Source of the DNA: a virus
Direction: 5' to 3' (one strand)
DNA: 64,000 bases
Virus record (IMG/VR): IMGVR_UViG_3300025168_013778
Span: 1 to 64,000 of that record
Within the stretch, counting starts at the first letter, position 1. Every line of letters starts with the position of its first letter. Of the stretch, positions 33,854 to 42,456 are shown one piece after another. The notes beneath the pieces were generated by a model. It saw only the letters and a program-made list of their open reading frames with translations, did no database searches and had not been told where the DNA came from. Position numbers and translations under genes: made by a program.

Positions 33854-35077
33854 TTATGCTTTTTTTATTAGTTCTCTATAGATTTCTGCTCTTCTTTCAG
33901 TTACTCGGTCTATATGGTATTTTTGTACTGTTTCGTACAATCTCTCACCCAAATCTTTAACTAAAGAAGGGTTATTAATTAATCTTTTAATGTGTTGGTA
34001 CCACAATTTATGATTTTTAGACTCAGGAACCAATAGAGCGTTTCCTGTGTCGTTTATTGTCCCACCTTTTTCGTAAGCGTTAATACAATCTATTTGGTAA
34101 GGACCAAAGTCTTGAGCTATTAAAGCTTTTTTATGGAACCCAGCCTCAATTACTTTTAATTGTGATTTAACTTTATTAAACATATGGTGTTTAAGTGGGG
34201 CAAGACTAACATCAAACTTATTGTAATTAGAAGCGTAAGTAGTAATAGGTTTGGTCCAAACTCTTCGATATGAAGTATCTGTATCACCATACTCTTCACC
34301 AAATTTAAATTTCATTAATACTTGTTTTTGTTCCTCACTTAACCAAGTGTGGTTAGCGGTAAACAACTGTTCGTACTTATACCAAACCGACTCTTTAGGT
34401 GTTATGTCTCTAGTTTTTTGTTGTCCAGTTTTTTCGTCAATCATAGTTACATTTCCACGAGTATCAAAACCACATAATACAAATTGTGACTCGTCTTTAA
34501 ATGGGGATAACTTTTGTGAAACACCATTTAGGATTTCTAAATCTGCCATATGTGAAGAACCACCTAACCAACCAATTCTAACCCTATCACTAGGTTCTGG
34601 ATTACGGGTAAATTGTTTTTCGTTAGGGTCTATCGCGTTTTCTAAAACAAACACACTTTTACAAAACCTTTTTATCTCTTCTGCGAAAATAGGTGTGGTA
34701 GTAGTAACATGTTGTGCTCTTTTTAAGTTTTCTACAATCATTTCATCTAGTTTTCTACCTTTAACTAACATGTAAGCTGGGTGTTCTTTATTGGGTAACC
34801 AATAATCGTCTAAATCCATAATTGCTGGGATACCTAATTTATTTATTCCTTCTGAAAGTTTTTGTGCTAAGTTATAGTCTGGGTGTAGACTTCTATGATA
34901 ATGTATTAAATCGTATTGTTTTAACCATTCAGGGTCGTCTAATTTAGGTTCATAATCAATATCAACCCAAAACTCATCTGGATATAATTTTTGTAAACAT
35001 AAATGTGGGTCTACTGAGCGGAATTTGGAAACACCGGTTCTATCACTCGGTATTACTAGGATTTTGTATTTAGCCAT
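33854..35077 (-). CDS. GT-B type glycosyltransferase
   Basis: I place the start at the ATG at 35077 (M-A-K-Y-K-I-L-V-I-P-S-D), since the ten codons upstream to 35107 do not look like part of a fold. About 407 residues: an N-terminal domain with R-T-G-V-S-K-F-R-S-V-D-P and Y-D-L-I-H-Y-H-R-S-L, I-M-D-L-D-D-Y-W, then R-I-G-W-L-G-G-S-S-H-M-A-D-L-E-I-L (donor domain start), and V-S-L-A-P-L-K-H-H-M-F-N-K-V-K-S-Q-L-K-V-I-E-A-G-F (donor-site E). It is soluble. It lies between the late unknown operon's terminator (35133-35156) and a run of small genes, separate from the main glycan block. Confidence 0.8.
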   Translation of the reverse strand: MAKYKILVIPSDRTGVSKFRSVDPHLCLQKLYPDEFWVDIDYEPKLDDPEWLKQYDLIHYHRSLHPDYNLAQKLSEGINKLGIPAIMDLDDYWLPNKEHPAYMLVKGRKLDEMIVENLKRAQHVTTTTPIFAEEIKRFCKSVFVLENAIDPNEKQFTRNPEPSDRVRIGWLGGSSHMADLEILNGVSQKLSPFKDESQFVLCGFDTRGNVTMIDEKTGQQKTRDITPKESVWYKYEQLFTANHTWLSEEQKQVLMKFKFGEEYGDTDTSYRRVWTKPITTYASNYNKFDVSLAPLKHHMFNKVKSQLKVIEAGFHKKALIAQDFGPYQIDCINAYEKGGTINDTGNALLVPESKNHKLWYQHIKRLINNPSLVKDLGERLYETVQKYHIDRVTERRAEIYRELIKKA

Positions 35078-35130
35078 AAAATTAATTTCTTTTATGAAAA
35101 AGTACAAATAATAAAGTAATTAGTCAATTA

Positions 35131-35156
35131 AAAAAGGGGAGACAATGCTCCCCTTT
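35131..35156 (-). terminator. rho-independent terminator
   Basis: On the minus strand AAAGGGGAG-CATTGT-CTCCCCTTT continues into TTT (coding-strand A run at 35131-35135). The nine-pair stem closes the late operon 35181-37700 before the glycosyltransferase at 33854-35077. Confidence 0.8.
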
Positions 35157-35180
35157 AACTAAAAAATATAATATTTTTTT

Positions 35181-35894
35181 TTATTTCTTTTTAACAGTCT
35201 TAACTTTCTTAATGTTTCCTAAAAATATTTTGTTACCAACACGAAGTTGTAAATTCTCATTAATGTTACTTTCTTCTATATTAATTCCATTTTCGGTAAT
35301 TACTTCTTGGACACATTCTTTTATTACTTCTTTTAATGACTGATAATCTAAACCTGTGTTAAAATTTTCACTAATTACTGGTATAGGTGAGTCTTCTACT
35401 TTTTGTTTAGGTGGGATGTAGTTTCCTCTTTGTGGTGGAGGTGGTGGTGACACACTGTTATTGGAGGCAGACCTCATAGCACCAACACTAAACTCATCCG
35501 ACTTCATTTTTTCACTAACTTTGTTTATAAAATCATCATTTAACGTTGCTCCACCAGCTGATGCCGGGTCCTGAATAGGATTATCAATCATAAGTTTTTT
35601 AATTTCAGGTGGTAAATTAGATTTATTTATCCTTTCCTCGTTTAAACCAGCATGTGGTTTCATGTTGATAGGTTTTGGCATAGAAGTGGTTGGTGGTGCA
35701 CTTGAGGGGGAATTGGTTATATTGTCAGGAATATTGTATGTGGCCCTAGGTGTTTTAAATTCTTTTATCGGATTTTTTTGTATTGTAGTTGATGTTTCCG
35801 TTGATTGAAGTGTGTTTTTAGAAACATTTAGTTTGTCGTGAGACATAAAACGTTTCGCGTTTAATAATGATTGTTGTAGTTTGTTATTGTCCAT
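35181..35894 (-). CDS. low-complexity hypothetical protein (237 aa)
   Basis: A 237-residue protein with a largely disordered, Pro/Ser/Asn/Thr-rich middle (S-P-S-S-A-P-P-T-T, S-P-P-P-P-P-Q-R-G) and a short helical/basic C-terminal section (L-K-E-V-I-K-E-C-V-Q-E-V-I then K-K-V-K-T-V-K-K-K). No enzyme motif. Last gene of the late operon before the terminator at 35131-35156. It could be a scaffold-like or virion-associated protein; this is not established. Confidence 0.5.
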   Translation of the reverse strand: MDNNKLQQSLLNAKRFMSHDKLNVSKNTLQSTETSTTIQKNPIKEFKTPRATYNIPDNITNSPSSAPPTTSMPKPINMKPHAGLNEERINKSNLPPEIKKLMIDNPIQDPASAGGATLNDDFINKVSEKMKSDEFSVGAMRSASNNSVSPPPPPQRGNYIPPKQKVEDSPIPVISENFNTGLDYQSLKEVIKECVQEVITENGINIEESNINENLQLRVGNKIFLGNIKKVKTVKKK

Positions 35895-35897
35895 ATT

Positions 35898-36266
35898 TTA
35901 AAATTTTGCTATACACCATACTTGGTTCATGCTTTTATCGCCATTCGGATTAAAGTTAGGTCTAACCTCATCAAAAGTATCTAGTGTTTGGTCAAAATTT
36001 GTTATTCTATCTAATCTAAAAAATCTCCACCCAGGAATTCTTTGTGGGGTATCTGAGGCACCTTCTCTTTGCCATGCACGTAAAACAGGATTATTTCTTT
36101 TAGTAGTACCAGCGGCAACTGGTTCGATAGTTCGCCAACCTGGGTCTAGAGTAGTGTCACCTTGATAATAAATACTAGTTACAAATCTACCTTTGATGGC
36201 TCTACAGGCGTCGTCTCTGTTAGCGACCTCCAATAATAACGTTTTTAAAGTATTATTTAATTTCAC
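35898..36266 (-). CDS. small WYL-domain-like protein with a candidate packaging tag
   Basis: A 122-residue protein starting at GTG 36266. After the N-terminal M-K-L-N-N-T-L-K-T-L-L-L-E (a possible head-targeting tag) comes I-Y-Y-Q-G-D-T-T-L-D-P-G-W-R-T-I-E-P-V-A-A-G-T (about 32-54), N-N-P-V-L-R-A-W-Q-R-E and G-W-R-F-F-R-L-D-R-I (about 79-88). The order I-x-Y, R-x-I-E-P, then W-R-x-F-R-L-D-R-I is that of WYL domains, which bind nucleic acid or nucleotides and regulate bacterial promoters and defence systems. No HTH is attached. Co-transcribed with virion-like unknown genes from the 37738 promoter. Confidence 0.6.
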   Translation of the reverse strand: MKLNNTLKTLLLEVANRDDACRAIKGRFVTSIYYQGDTTLDPGWRTIEPVAAGTTKRNNPVLRAWQREGASDTPQRIPGWRFFRLDRITNFDQTLDTFDEVRPNFNPNGDKSMNQVWCIAKF

Positions 36267-36280
36267 AATAACTTTTTTTA

Positions 36281-36592
36281 TTAAGGTGTAAGACCTACAG
36301 AGTTAGTATTGTCGTCAGATACACTAATATACTGTTCTTTAAAATTAAAAGTATTTGTTTTAATAAGGTCTTTTCTTGTTAAATTATCAGTCTTTGTTCC
36401 TGTCTCTTGGTCATGGACACCTAAGAAGTTAGCATTACCTCTACCTTTTTCATCTCCATCACCCATAGCATTCGGATGTTGTGGTCCGTAAACGTCTTTA
36501 TCAGGGGCGTAAGTATTTCTTGGAAAAAGTTTATCTCTTTCCGATGTTGCGATATCTGTTAGTCTTTGACCAGCTGGTTCTTGTTGTGCCAT
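36281..36592 (-). CDS. hypothetical polar protein (103 aa)
   Basis: A 103-residue hydrophilic protein with many Gly, Asp, Asn and Thr residues and no hydrophobic core segment of note except I-K-T-N-T-F-N-F-K-E-Q-Y-I. Likely partly disordered. It lies between the WYL-like and the 36604 genes with 14- and 11-base gaps and may be a small virion component. No family recognised. Confidence 0.45.
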   Translation of the reverse strand: MAQQEPAGQRLTDIATSERDKLFPRNTYAPDKDVYGPQHPNAMGDGDEKGRGNANFLGVHDQETGTKTDNLTRKDLIKTNTFNFKEQYISVSDDNTNSVGLTP

Positions 36593-36603
36593 TTCTTTTT
36601 ATT

Positions 36604-37047
36604 TTATAAATAGTTTATGATTTGATTTATTTTATCTATTTGTTCTCTTAAATCCACATTAGGGTCCGGTACATTTACATTTGTTGGATTGGACCCGGTT
36701 TTTTCATGTTCTTTATAATGTGTATTAGCTAACCCACCTCTCATTTTATTTTTTTTAGTAGAAGCTTCTCCACTTCTAGTTTGTTCTTCCATCTTATGGA
36801 AAATTTTTTTACCGTAATCTCCACCAGTTAATTTGTAAGGCCAAGTACCTTTTTCTTCGTTTCTAAAAAAATTATTTATTTTTTTTAAAAGTTCTAAACT
36901 TATAATTGGTCTTTTAACCATGTTAATTGCCCTTTCATACCCTTTAGTTGTTTTTGGTCCAGTAAAATCATTAAGTGCTAATTTTATCTTTTCCATACAT
37001 TTTGTAGGGACCTTAAACTCTTTACCTTTTAAGTTAGTATCAGGCAT
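36604..37047 (-). CDS. hypothetical basic protein (147 aa)
   Basis: A 147-residue Lys-rich protein. Helical N-terminal half with K-G-Y-E-R-A-I-N-M-V-K-R-P-I-I-S-L-E-L-L-K-K-I-N-N-F-F (about 35-61), then L-T-G-G-D-Y-G-K-K-I-F, a Gly/Asn-rich linker and a C-terminal helix L-R-E-Q-I-D-K-I-N-Q-I-I. The K-x-x-x-K-K-I pattern occurs in phage proteins of unknown role. It overlaps the 37047 gene by one base. Confidence 0.5.
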   Translation of the reverse strand: MPDTNLKGKEFKVPTKCMEKIKLALNDFTGPKTTKGYERAINMVKRPIISLELLKKINNFFRNEEKGTWPYKLTGGDYGKKIFHKMEEQTRSGEASTKKNKMRGGLANTHYKEHEKTGSNPTNVNVPDPNVDLREQIDKINQIINYL

Positions 37048-37700
37048 TATTTAAGATTTTTAAAGTAATCTATTGGGTTTATTCCATCGGCTTTACACGC
37101 TTCTTTAAATTTTTTACCCATTTTATCTAAAATAGGGTTAGCACTATATAAATCCATTTCACCGTCAGATTGAAGTCCGTTATCTTTAGTTTTTTTATCT
37201 ACAATAACTTCTAAAACATCTCTCATTTTTTTTCTTGAATTATCTTTTATTAGAAATTCTGTTTCATCTGGATTTTCTAAATCCTTACCATAATCAACCG
37301 AAGCTTTATGTTTGGCTTTATCTTCAGAGTAACCTCTATCTTCTAAATCTTGTACTACTTCATCCGCGGTCATCAAATCAAAATCTTCCACCTCACCAAC
37401 GGCAGGACCAACATATGCTTCATTTCTTTCAACTGATTCACCCCAATATCTTTTATAATAGTAACCATACCCACTTCCTTTTTGGGCACCAGTTTTAACA
37501 ACATCATCACTAGTACTCCTACTAACTTTGTTTGTTTTGTTAATTCCTAGTGGGATTTTAGAGTTTAATAATGCCCCATCAAAGTCCACCAACTCATCCA
37601 ACTCTTCCTCGTCTTCATTATGTTGTAATCCTTCCCATTCTTCATGAGTTACATCCTTATGAGTGTCATCACACGAGCCTTTATGTTTTAACTTTTTCAT
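37047..37700 (-). CDS. hypothetical protein (217 aa)
   Basis: A 217-residue protein. The N-terminus has a C-x-D-D-T-H run (K-G-S-C-D-D-T-H) and an acidic middle, the C-terminus is helical (K-K-F-K-E-A-C-K-A-D-G-I-N-P-I-D-Y-F). No family recognised. It is the first gene of the late minus operon, starting 38 bases from the TATAAATA element at 37738-37745. Confidence 0.5.
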   Translation of the reverse strand: MKKLKHKGSCDDTHKDVTHEEWEGLQHNEDEEELDELVDFDGALLNSKIPLGINKTNKVSRSTSDDVVKTGAQKGSGYGYYYKRYWGESVERNEAYVGPAVGEVEDFDLMTADEVVQDLEDRGYSEDKAKHKASVDYGKDLENPDETEFLIKDNSRKKMRDVLEVIVDKKTKDNGLQSDGEMDLYSANPILDKMGKKFKEACKADGINPIDYFKNLK

Positions 37701-37713
37701 CTTTTCTTTTTAT

Positions 37714-37721
37714 TATAAATA
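37714..37721 (+). promoter_or_regulatory. T4-type late promoter element (TATAAATA), rightward
   Basis: TATAAATA, the consensus for T4 gp55-directed late promoters, lies 30 bases before the ATG at 37751, in the 50-base gap between divergent operons. The window encodes a gp55-like sigma factor. The 8-mer is AT-only, so chance hits elsewhere are expected; support is the orientation and the paired site at 37738. Confidence 0.55.
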
Positions 37722-37737
37722 TTATTCACATCCATAA

Positions 37738-37745
37738 ATATTTAT
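37738..37745 (-). promoter_or_regulatory. T4-type late promoter element (TATAAATA), leftward
   Basis: TATAAATA on the minus strand, 38 bases before the minus-strand ATG at 37700. Together with the rightward element at 37714-37721 it gives a crossing divergent pair that would drive both flanking late operons. Confidence 0.55.
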
Positions 37746-37750
37746 AAACT

Positions 37751-40333
37751 ATGGGACCACAGAATTTAAATAATTATTATTTCAACAGATTAGACGCAAA
37801 ATTGAATTTTAGCGCATACTACGACTTCTATTTAGCAGCAGACGAAAGAGAGTATAATAGGGAAGTTGTTTACTCTAATTCAATTATTGGGGTTCCCAAT
37901 ACTTTTCCTTCGGGTGGAAGTTTTTCATCTAATAAATTAGGTGTGTGGATGGATTTAAATAGTACAGGTACAACATACCAACCTACTATATTCTGTAATG
38001 ATTATATACCCACTAATACCTTACTTAGTTTATCTTATTGGGATGAGGCAAGACCAAATCAACACGATGTAGATTGTAGGTGCATTAAATGTGAAACTAA
38101 AGGGTTTGCTCCTGAAGGGTCCTTTGTTGAATCTATATGCGACATTGGTTTAACCGGTATAGATAATGGTTTAACTTATTATATGAGTGGTAATACAACA
38201 ATACCTGATTTATGTTTAACCGGGTTTACAACTCTAACAGCTATGTCTGTCACTGTAACAGCTAGTACTTTTAGTTATAGTAGATGTCTACTAAGGCCAA
38301 TATCTTGGTCCCCAAACACTCCAGGTGTCATATCCGGTGAACCTAATGGTACTTTTAGGTATCCATGTAACTCTAGTGGTGCAGTAACAGGGAGTACTTC
38401 GGCAACTACAGATAACTTTGGAATAATAAATTCCACTTTAAATTCTGGATATACTAGTTGTTGTTTCTTTACAGCTGGAACAGCTTATAGTGTCACAGTA
38501 AAAGATGCAAAACTAACCCCCCAATTCGGTTTTGGGGTTTTCACGGCAAACACACTAGTAAATTTAGGTTATACTTCCGCACCTTGTAAGTTGGATACGT
38601 TAAAATTATGGAAAAGTATGCCAGACAAGTATAAGTACGACCCTTTACATTATGACAGAAGATTTAAAATGCACGCTGTCACTGGATATACAAATAATAG
38701 TTACAATTATAACATTGTAAGTGTAAGTGGTTCATCAGGGTATTATAATGAATTATACGGTGGATTCTACCAAGGTTTTTGGAAGTTAGACGGTCACCCA
38801 TATGAGGTTTTACCACAAAGACCCGATTGTGGTTGGACAACTGAATGTTTACTTAAAATAAGGACCGGTTCTACAATTTGTACCTCTTCTAATAACACTT
38901 TAAATGAAAAATATCCAAACAACAAAGGATTTTTCTGGTATATTGGTACTAGGGCTGAAAATAAATTCTATAATGTATACTCTGGTGAGTGTGGTTTAAC
39001 TACCTGTGCTCAAGTAGACTTTAGTTGTACAGGTACTTCCGTATACCTTACAGCATCAGCAAGTACAGTAGTTGATGATGTTTGTGGAAATAATAGTAAA
39101 AGTTATATTACAGCTACCACCTACAATTCAGGGGTTGATGTTTGGAGTAATTCTTTAGGTTTAAGACTAACGGACGACTATAGGATTGGTTATCGAGCCA
39201 TATACTACACTGGGACTTGTATAAGTAGTGGAACTTGTGTGACAGGATTAACGTATAGTAGTGGGTTTACTGTGGTAGAAAAATATTCTGATAATATAAT
39301 ATGTCAATTAACAGGAACCACTCAGTCTGAACCTTGGGTTTTAATAACTGCTAGGTTTAGAAGAAATTATTGTTATGATAATAAGTGTGATTTATTAAAT
39401 GAAGGTGGGGTAAATGACTTATTAGAACCAATAACACCCAATACAATTAACTATATTGATACGTCAACACCCAATTACGGTGAACTTTTTCCAACACCAA
39501 TTAAAAAAGAAATTCACTTTTCTAAAAAATGGACAGATGCTAGGTGGTTAAGGACCGGGGTTTTAACTATATTCGTAAATGGTAGACCAGTTTTTGTTGA
39601 TGAGGACTTTGAAGAAATAATACCTAGAAGATTAAATACTGACCCACAGAAACAAGTTGGTGTTCCTTATAATATGAGTTGGGGTGGTGGGTCTCAGGGA
39701 CTTATAGACACATTAACTTTTATGTCTGGTTGTACTCAGGCATCCGCTGGACCACGTTCAAGAACCTGTAGACCATATACACAGGACCCTACAGATTTAA
39801 ATTTACTAATACAAGAATATTTTGCTGGTACTTGGGATGGTGGTATATCACAAATGAGATACTACCTAGAACCATTAGGGGCAGACGAAATTATTCATAA
39901 TTATTTAGTTAATAAAGATAGGTACTCTTTAATTGATTGTAGTTGTTTAAGTACTACTTGTGTCCCAGGAAGAGCAATCTATTTAAGGGATGGTGATTCT
40001 TTAGACATTATAATAGAGTATAATAATACGGATGTAACATACACAGATGATGACCCACCTGTATGTATAAATCACATGAACAACGTTGCTGTAGATAGGT
40101 TAAACCTATATGTCGACCCAAAGTATAACGGGGTAAGAATAAAGAGTGCGGTAATGGATAATGTACAAAGTTATGCTATTTATAGACATAGTAAATCTAC
40201 TGGATATGCTGCGGAATTAGTTACATTCCCATTCAACCTATTAGCGACTGATGTTGTAAATGTGTACATAACCCAAAGAATTGTATGTACAAATGTAGCA
40301 AAAGTTACTCTGTTAGGAAATTTGTATAAATAA
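37751..40333 (+). CDS. large tail fibre or virion protein with LamG-like C-terminal part
   Basis: An 860-residue protein with Cys-rich, beta-strand-rich body (repeated T-G-x-T and C-x-T phrases). Near residues 590-740, L-R-T-G-V-L-T-I-F-V-N-G-R-P-V-F, W-G-G-G-S-Q-G-L, F-A-G-T-W-D-G-G-I-S-Q-M-R-Y-Y and A-D-E-I-I-H-N-Y follow a laminin-G/concanavalin-like carbohydrate-binding fold (x-V-N-G-R, G-x-I-x-x-x-R-x-Y-x-x-x-L-x-x-x-E-I-x-x-N-Y). This could bind glycans on the host. First gene of the plus-strand run at 37.7-42.4 kb; driven by the late element at 37714-37721. It overlaps the next promoter element at its stop. Confidence 0.65.
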   Translation: MGPQNLNNYYFNRLDAKLNFSAYYDFYLAADEREYNREVVYSNSIIGVPNTFPSGGSFSSNKLGVWMDLNSTGTTYQPTIFCNDYIPTNTLLSLSYWDEARPNQHDVDCRCIKCETKGFAPEGSFVESICDIGLTGIDNGLTYYMSGNTTIPDLCLTGFTTLTAMSVTVTASTFSYSRCLLRPISWSPNTPGVISGEPNGTFRYPCNSSGAVTGSTSATTDNFGIINSTLNSGYTSCCFFTAGTAYSVTVKDAKLTPQFGFGVFTANTLVNLGYTSAPCKLDTLKLWKSMPDKYKYDPLHYDRRFKMHAVTGYTNNSYNYNIVSVSGSSGYYNELYGGFYQGFWKLDGHPYEVLPQRPDCGWTTECLLKIRTGSTICTSSNNTLNEKYPNNKGFFWYIGTRAENKFYNVYSGECGLTTCAQVDFSCTGTSVYLTASASTVVDDVCGNNSKSYITATTYNSGVDVWSNSLGLRLTDDYRIGYRAIYYTGTCISSGTCVTGLTYSSGFTVVEKYSDNIICQLTGTTQSEPWVLITARFRRNYCYDNKCDLLNEGGVNDLLEPITPNTINYIDTSTPNYGELFPTPIKKEIHFSKKWTDARWLRTGVLTIFVNGRPVFVDEDFEEIIPRRLNTDPQKQVGVPYNMSWGGGSQGLIDTLTFMSGCTQASAGPRSRTCRPYTQDPTDLNLLIQEYFAGTWDGGISQMRYYLEPLGADEIIHNYLVNKDRYSLIDCSCLSTTCVPGRAIYLRDGDSLDIIIEYNNTDVTYTDDDPPVCINHMNNVAVDRLNLYVDPKYNGVRIKSAVMDNVQSYAIYRHSKSTGYAAELVTFPFNLLATDVVNVYITQRIVCTNVAKVTLLGNLYK
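40325..40332 (+). promoter_or_regulatory. possible T4-type late promoter element (TATAAATA)
   Basis: TATAAATA lies at the very end of the 37751 gene, overlapping its stop codon, 28 bases before the ATG at 40361. Orientation and spacing fit a T4-type late element, but a chance hit in AT-rich sequence cannot be excluded. Confidence 0.4.
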
Positions 40334-40360
40334 AAAGATATTTAATAATAAAGAGAAGAT

Positions 40361-40681
40361 ATGTCTTGTAAGTGTAAAAATATAGTCGAAAATTTTCAAG
40401 GAGGTGATATACCGTTAACTACCACCTTCCTAGACGTAGCACAATTTAGTGCGGATAGTAGATTTAATGACATCATGTATTTGAATCATTCACCACATAG
40501 ATTTAATGGTGTGACTCAAATAAATGACGCACTTACTTTAATGACTTTGGGGTCTCACCCTAGTCCTCTAATTTTTGGAGATAAATTTAGGATTTTAGTT
40601 AATTCACAAGTTAATCATGCAGATACTTATGTAATACAGGGTACCATGGAATTAAATGGAGAATTAATGTTAAACCCTTAA
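40361..40681 (+). CDS. small structural protein (106 aa)
   Basis: A 106-residue protein with a start C-K-C-K-N-I-V and short beta segments (F-R-I-L-V-N-S-Q-V, M-E-L-N-G-E-L-M-L-N). The final part D-T-Y-V-I-Q-G-T-M-E-L-N-G-E-L reads like a triple-strand repeat of a phage fibre-associated protein. Lies between the large fibre protein and the 40726 protein in the same operon. Confidence 0.5.
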   Translation: MSCKCKNIVENFQGGDIPLTTTFLDVAQFSADSRFNDIMYLNHSPHRFNGVTQINDALTLMTLGSHPSPLIFGDKFRILVNSQVNHADTYVIQGTMELNGELMLNP

Positions 40682-40725
40682 CAATATAAAGTAGTTGAAT
40701 AAAAAAAGAAAAAAATAAATAAAAG

Positions 40726-41961
40726 ATGCCAGCAAAAATTAGATTTTATAAAGAAGCTAAAACAGCCATATCCACACCAGCAAGTCCTTATGTGACATTT
40801 TTTGCTGGGGCAGATGCCTTAATTCCAGACGGGTCTGGAAATTTAAACCATTTAACCGCTATAGACTCAGCGGGGAATCAATTAGTAATACCTTACTTAG
40901 ATGAGGCTTTAACCAACACTAGAGGATTAGCTTTTAAAGCTGATGTAGATATGAATGCGTTACTAACCCTTACATCTATGACTGCATCAGTGATAGGTAG
41001 AGTGTATCTAGCATCTACTGGTACAACACAGACATCTCAATATAACACAACAACTACACAAGCAACAGATGCTCTATCATTCGCAGCTTACAATAACCTT
41101 TTAGAGGACAATATTGTGATTAGTACTACTGGGATTACCTACATAACAGGTAGTTTACCTACATCTACCTACGCAAACAACTACTTTAGTTTATCTAACG
41201 GTTCTGGTGATACGGCAAGTCTTGGTTCGTTACCAGATAGTAACGAATACCAATTTAGAGTGTATGACCCTAGTAATTCACACCAAATAATAATCACACC
41301 TACTGGTATGACTATTGAGGTTTCCGGTACATCAGTTTTCCAATTCTCATCTACTGAAGGTTTGGTTGGTACCTCTTCAAGTGGGTCTTTTGGTAGTGTT
41401 ATTTCTAGTGGGATTACTTTACAAAGTGTATCATCACCATCTGGTACTACAGGTGGATTTACCGGACCATCTAGTGAAATTTTAACTCAAACGGTACAGG
41501 TAACCTCAGCACAAACAGCTGTCTTAGATTCTTACCATAATAGAATAACTTTAATTGAAGCACCAGGAGGTAATGAATTATTAGATGTTATAACAGTAAC
41601 TGGTAAGTTTAATTATTTAGGTAATTTAACCGGTGACCAACCATATTCAGCTAACACTAATGTGTATATTGTGTCTTCTGGTACAACCGCGACTACGTAT
41701 ATGCATGAAGGAGCTATGTTCTATTCACCAACATTCTTAAGTGGTCAAACAGGAAATGGTACAGTTTATAGTAAATTTACACAACCACCTTTAACATCAT
41801 TTCAGTCTATTAGTACAGACAAGGCCACTAATTTAAGTAATATGGGGTTAGGTCAACCAATTATGATTGCCACTCAAGGAACACCAGATGGACAAGGTTC
41901 TCCAGTCGCAAACTACGATAATTTCGCCATAAACGTGGTTTATAGAAAAACCCAATTCTAA
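40726..41961 (+). CDS. virion structural protein, Ser/Thr/Gly-rich (411 aa)
   Basis: A 411-residue beta-rich protein with numerous short S-x-T-T, S-S-G-S and T-T-G-I-T-Y-I phrases, resembling fibre or baseplate decoration proteins. The N-terminal half has a beta-rich region (about 45-130) with repeated T-L-T-S and I-G-R-V-Y. No enzyme motif. Between the 40361 and the BppU-like genes in the same plus-strand operon. Confidence 0.55.
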   Translation: MPAKIRFYKEAKTAISTPASPYVTFFAGADALIPDGSGNLNHLTAIDSAGNQLVIPYLDEALTNTRGLAFKADVDMNALLTLTSMTASVIGRVYLASTGTTQTSQYNTTTTQATDALSFAAYNNLLEDNIVISTTGITYITGSLPTSTYANNYFSLSNGSGDTASLGSLPDSNEYQFRVYDPSNSHQIIITPTGMTIEVSGTSVFQFSSTEGLVGTSSSGSFGSVISSGITLQSVSSPSGTTGGFTGPSSEILTQTVQVTSAQTAVLDSYHNRITLIEAPGGNELLDVITVTGKFNYLGNLTGDQPYSANTNVYIVSSGTTATTYMHEGAMFYSPTFLSGQTGNGTVYSKFTQPPLTSFQSISTDKATNLSNMGLGQPIMIATQGTPDGQGSPVANYDNFAINVVYRKTQF

Positions 41962-41968
41962 ATAAGAC

Positions 41969-42358
41969 ATGGAATTTTTTATTAGAAAAGATGCTACCGA
42001 ACCAATACTTAAAATGCAACTCATTCAAGATGGGAGAAATGATTATATGCATTTTCATGATAAGTTAGCTAACTCTTCTATTGGGTTTTCTATGAGAAGA
42101 GTAGATAATGGGGAGTTTGTTATACTTAATAAATCTGCAGGTATAGTATCTAAAACCACTATAGAACCTAACGCACCCGACGAATATTACATATATTATC
42201 GTTGGCAATCTTCTGACACATCCGAGGTTGGAAGGTACCAAGCACAATTTGACATAACTTTCATTGATGATGGGTCCGAACTAATTGTACCTATTAGAGA
42301 TGACTTATATATTAACATAAATGATAGTTTTGTTAGAAGTCAATGTAAATCATTTTAA
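41969..42358 (+). CDS. BppU-N-like baseplate/tail appendage protein (129 aa)
   Basis: A 129-residue beta-sandwich-looking protein: S-I-G-F-S-M-R-R-V-D-N-G-E-F-V-I, Y-Y-I-Y-Y-R-W-Q-S-S-D-T-S-E-V-G-R-Y-Q-A-Q-F-D-I-T-F (about 72-97) and a last P-I-R-D-D-L-Y-I-N-I strand. This order (x-F-x-M-x-x-x-x-G, Y-x-W-x-x-x-D-T-x-x-x-G-x-Y-x-A-x-F) is typical of the N-terminal domain of BppU-like baseplate proteins. Seven bases after the previous gene. Confidence 0.6.
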   Translation: MEFFIRKDATEPILKMQLIQDGRNDYMHFHDKLANSSIGFSMRRVDNGEFVILNKSAGIVSKTTIEPNAPDEYYIYYRWQSSDTSEVGRYQAQFDITFIDDGSELIVPIRDDLYININDSFVRSQCKSF

Positions 42359-42360
42359 TA

Positions 42361-42424
42361 TTTGATTTAAGCTAATTTTATTCCTATATTTAATTTAGTG
42401 TTAAGTAGAACTCGTGAAATCACG
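42361..42424 (+). promoter_or_regulatory. candidate promoter and leader hairpin of the DNA polymerase gene
   Basis: In the 98-base gap before the polymerase, TTTG (42361-42364) is followed after 20 bases by TATATTTA (42385-42392), an imperfect match to the host-type TTTG-N19/20-TATCTTTG promoter (last base A instead of G). A short inverted repeat CGTGAAATCACG (42413-42424) follows 33 bases before the ATG. T4-like polymerases repress their own translation through a leader hairpin; this stem is only 4-5 pairs, so that role is a guess. Confidence 0.3.
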
Positions 42425-42456
42425 AAGCCAATATTACAAACGTTAAAATTAAACAT

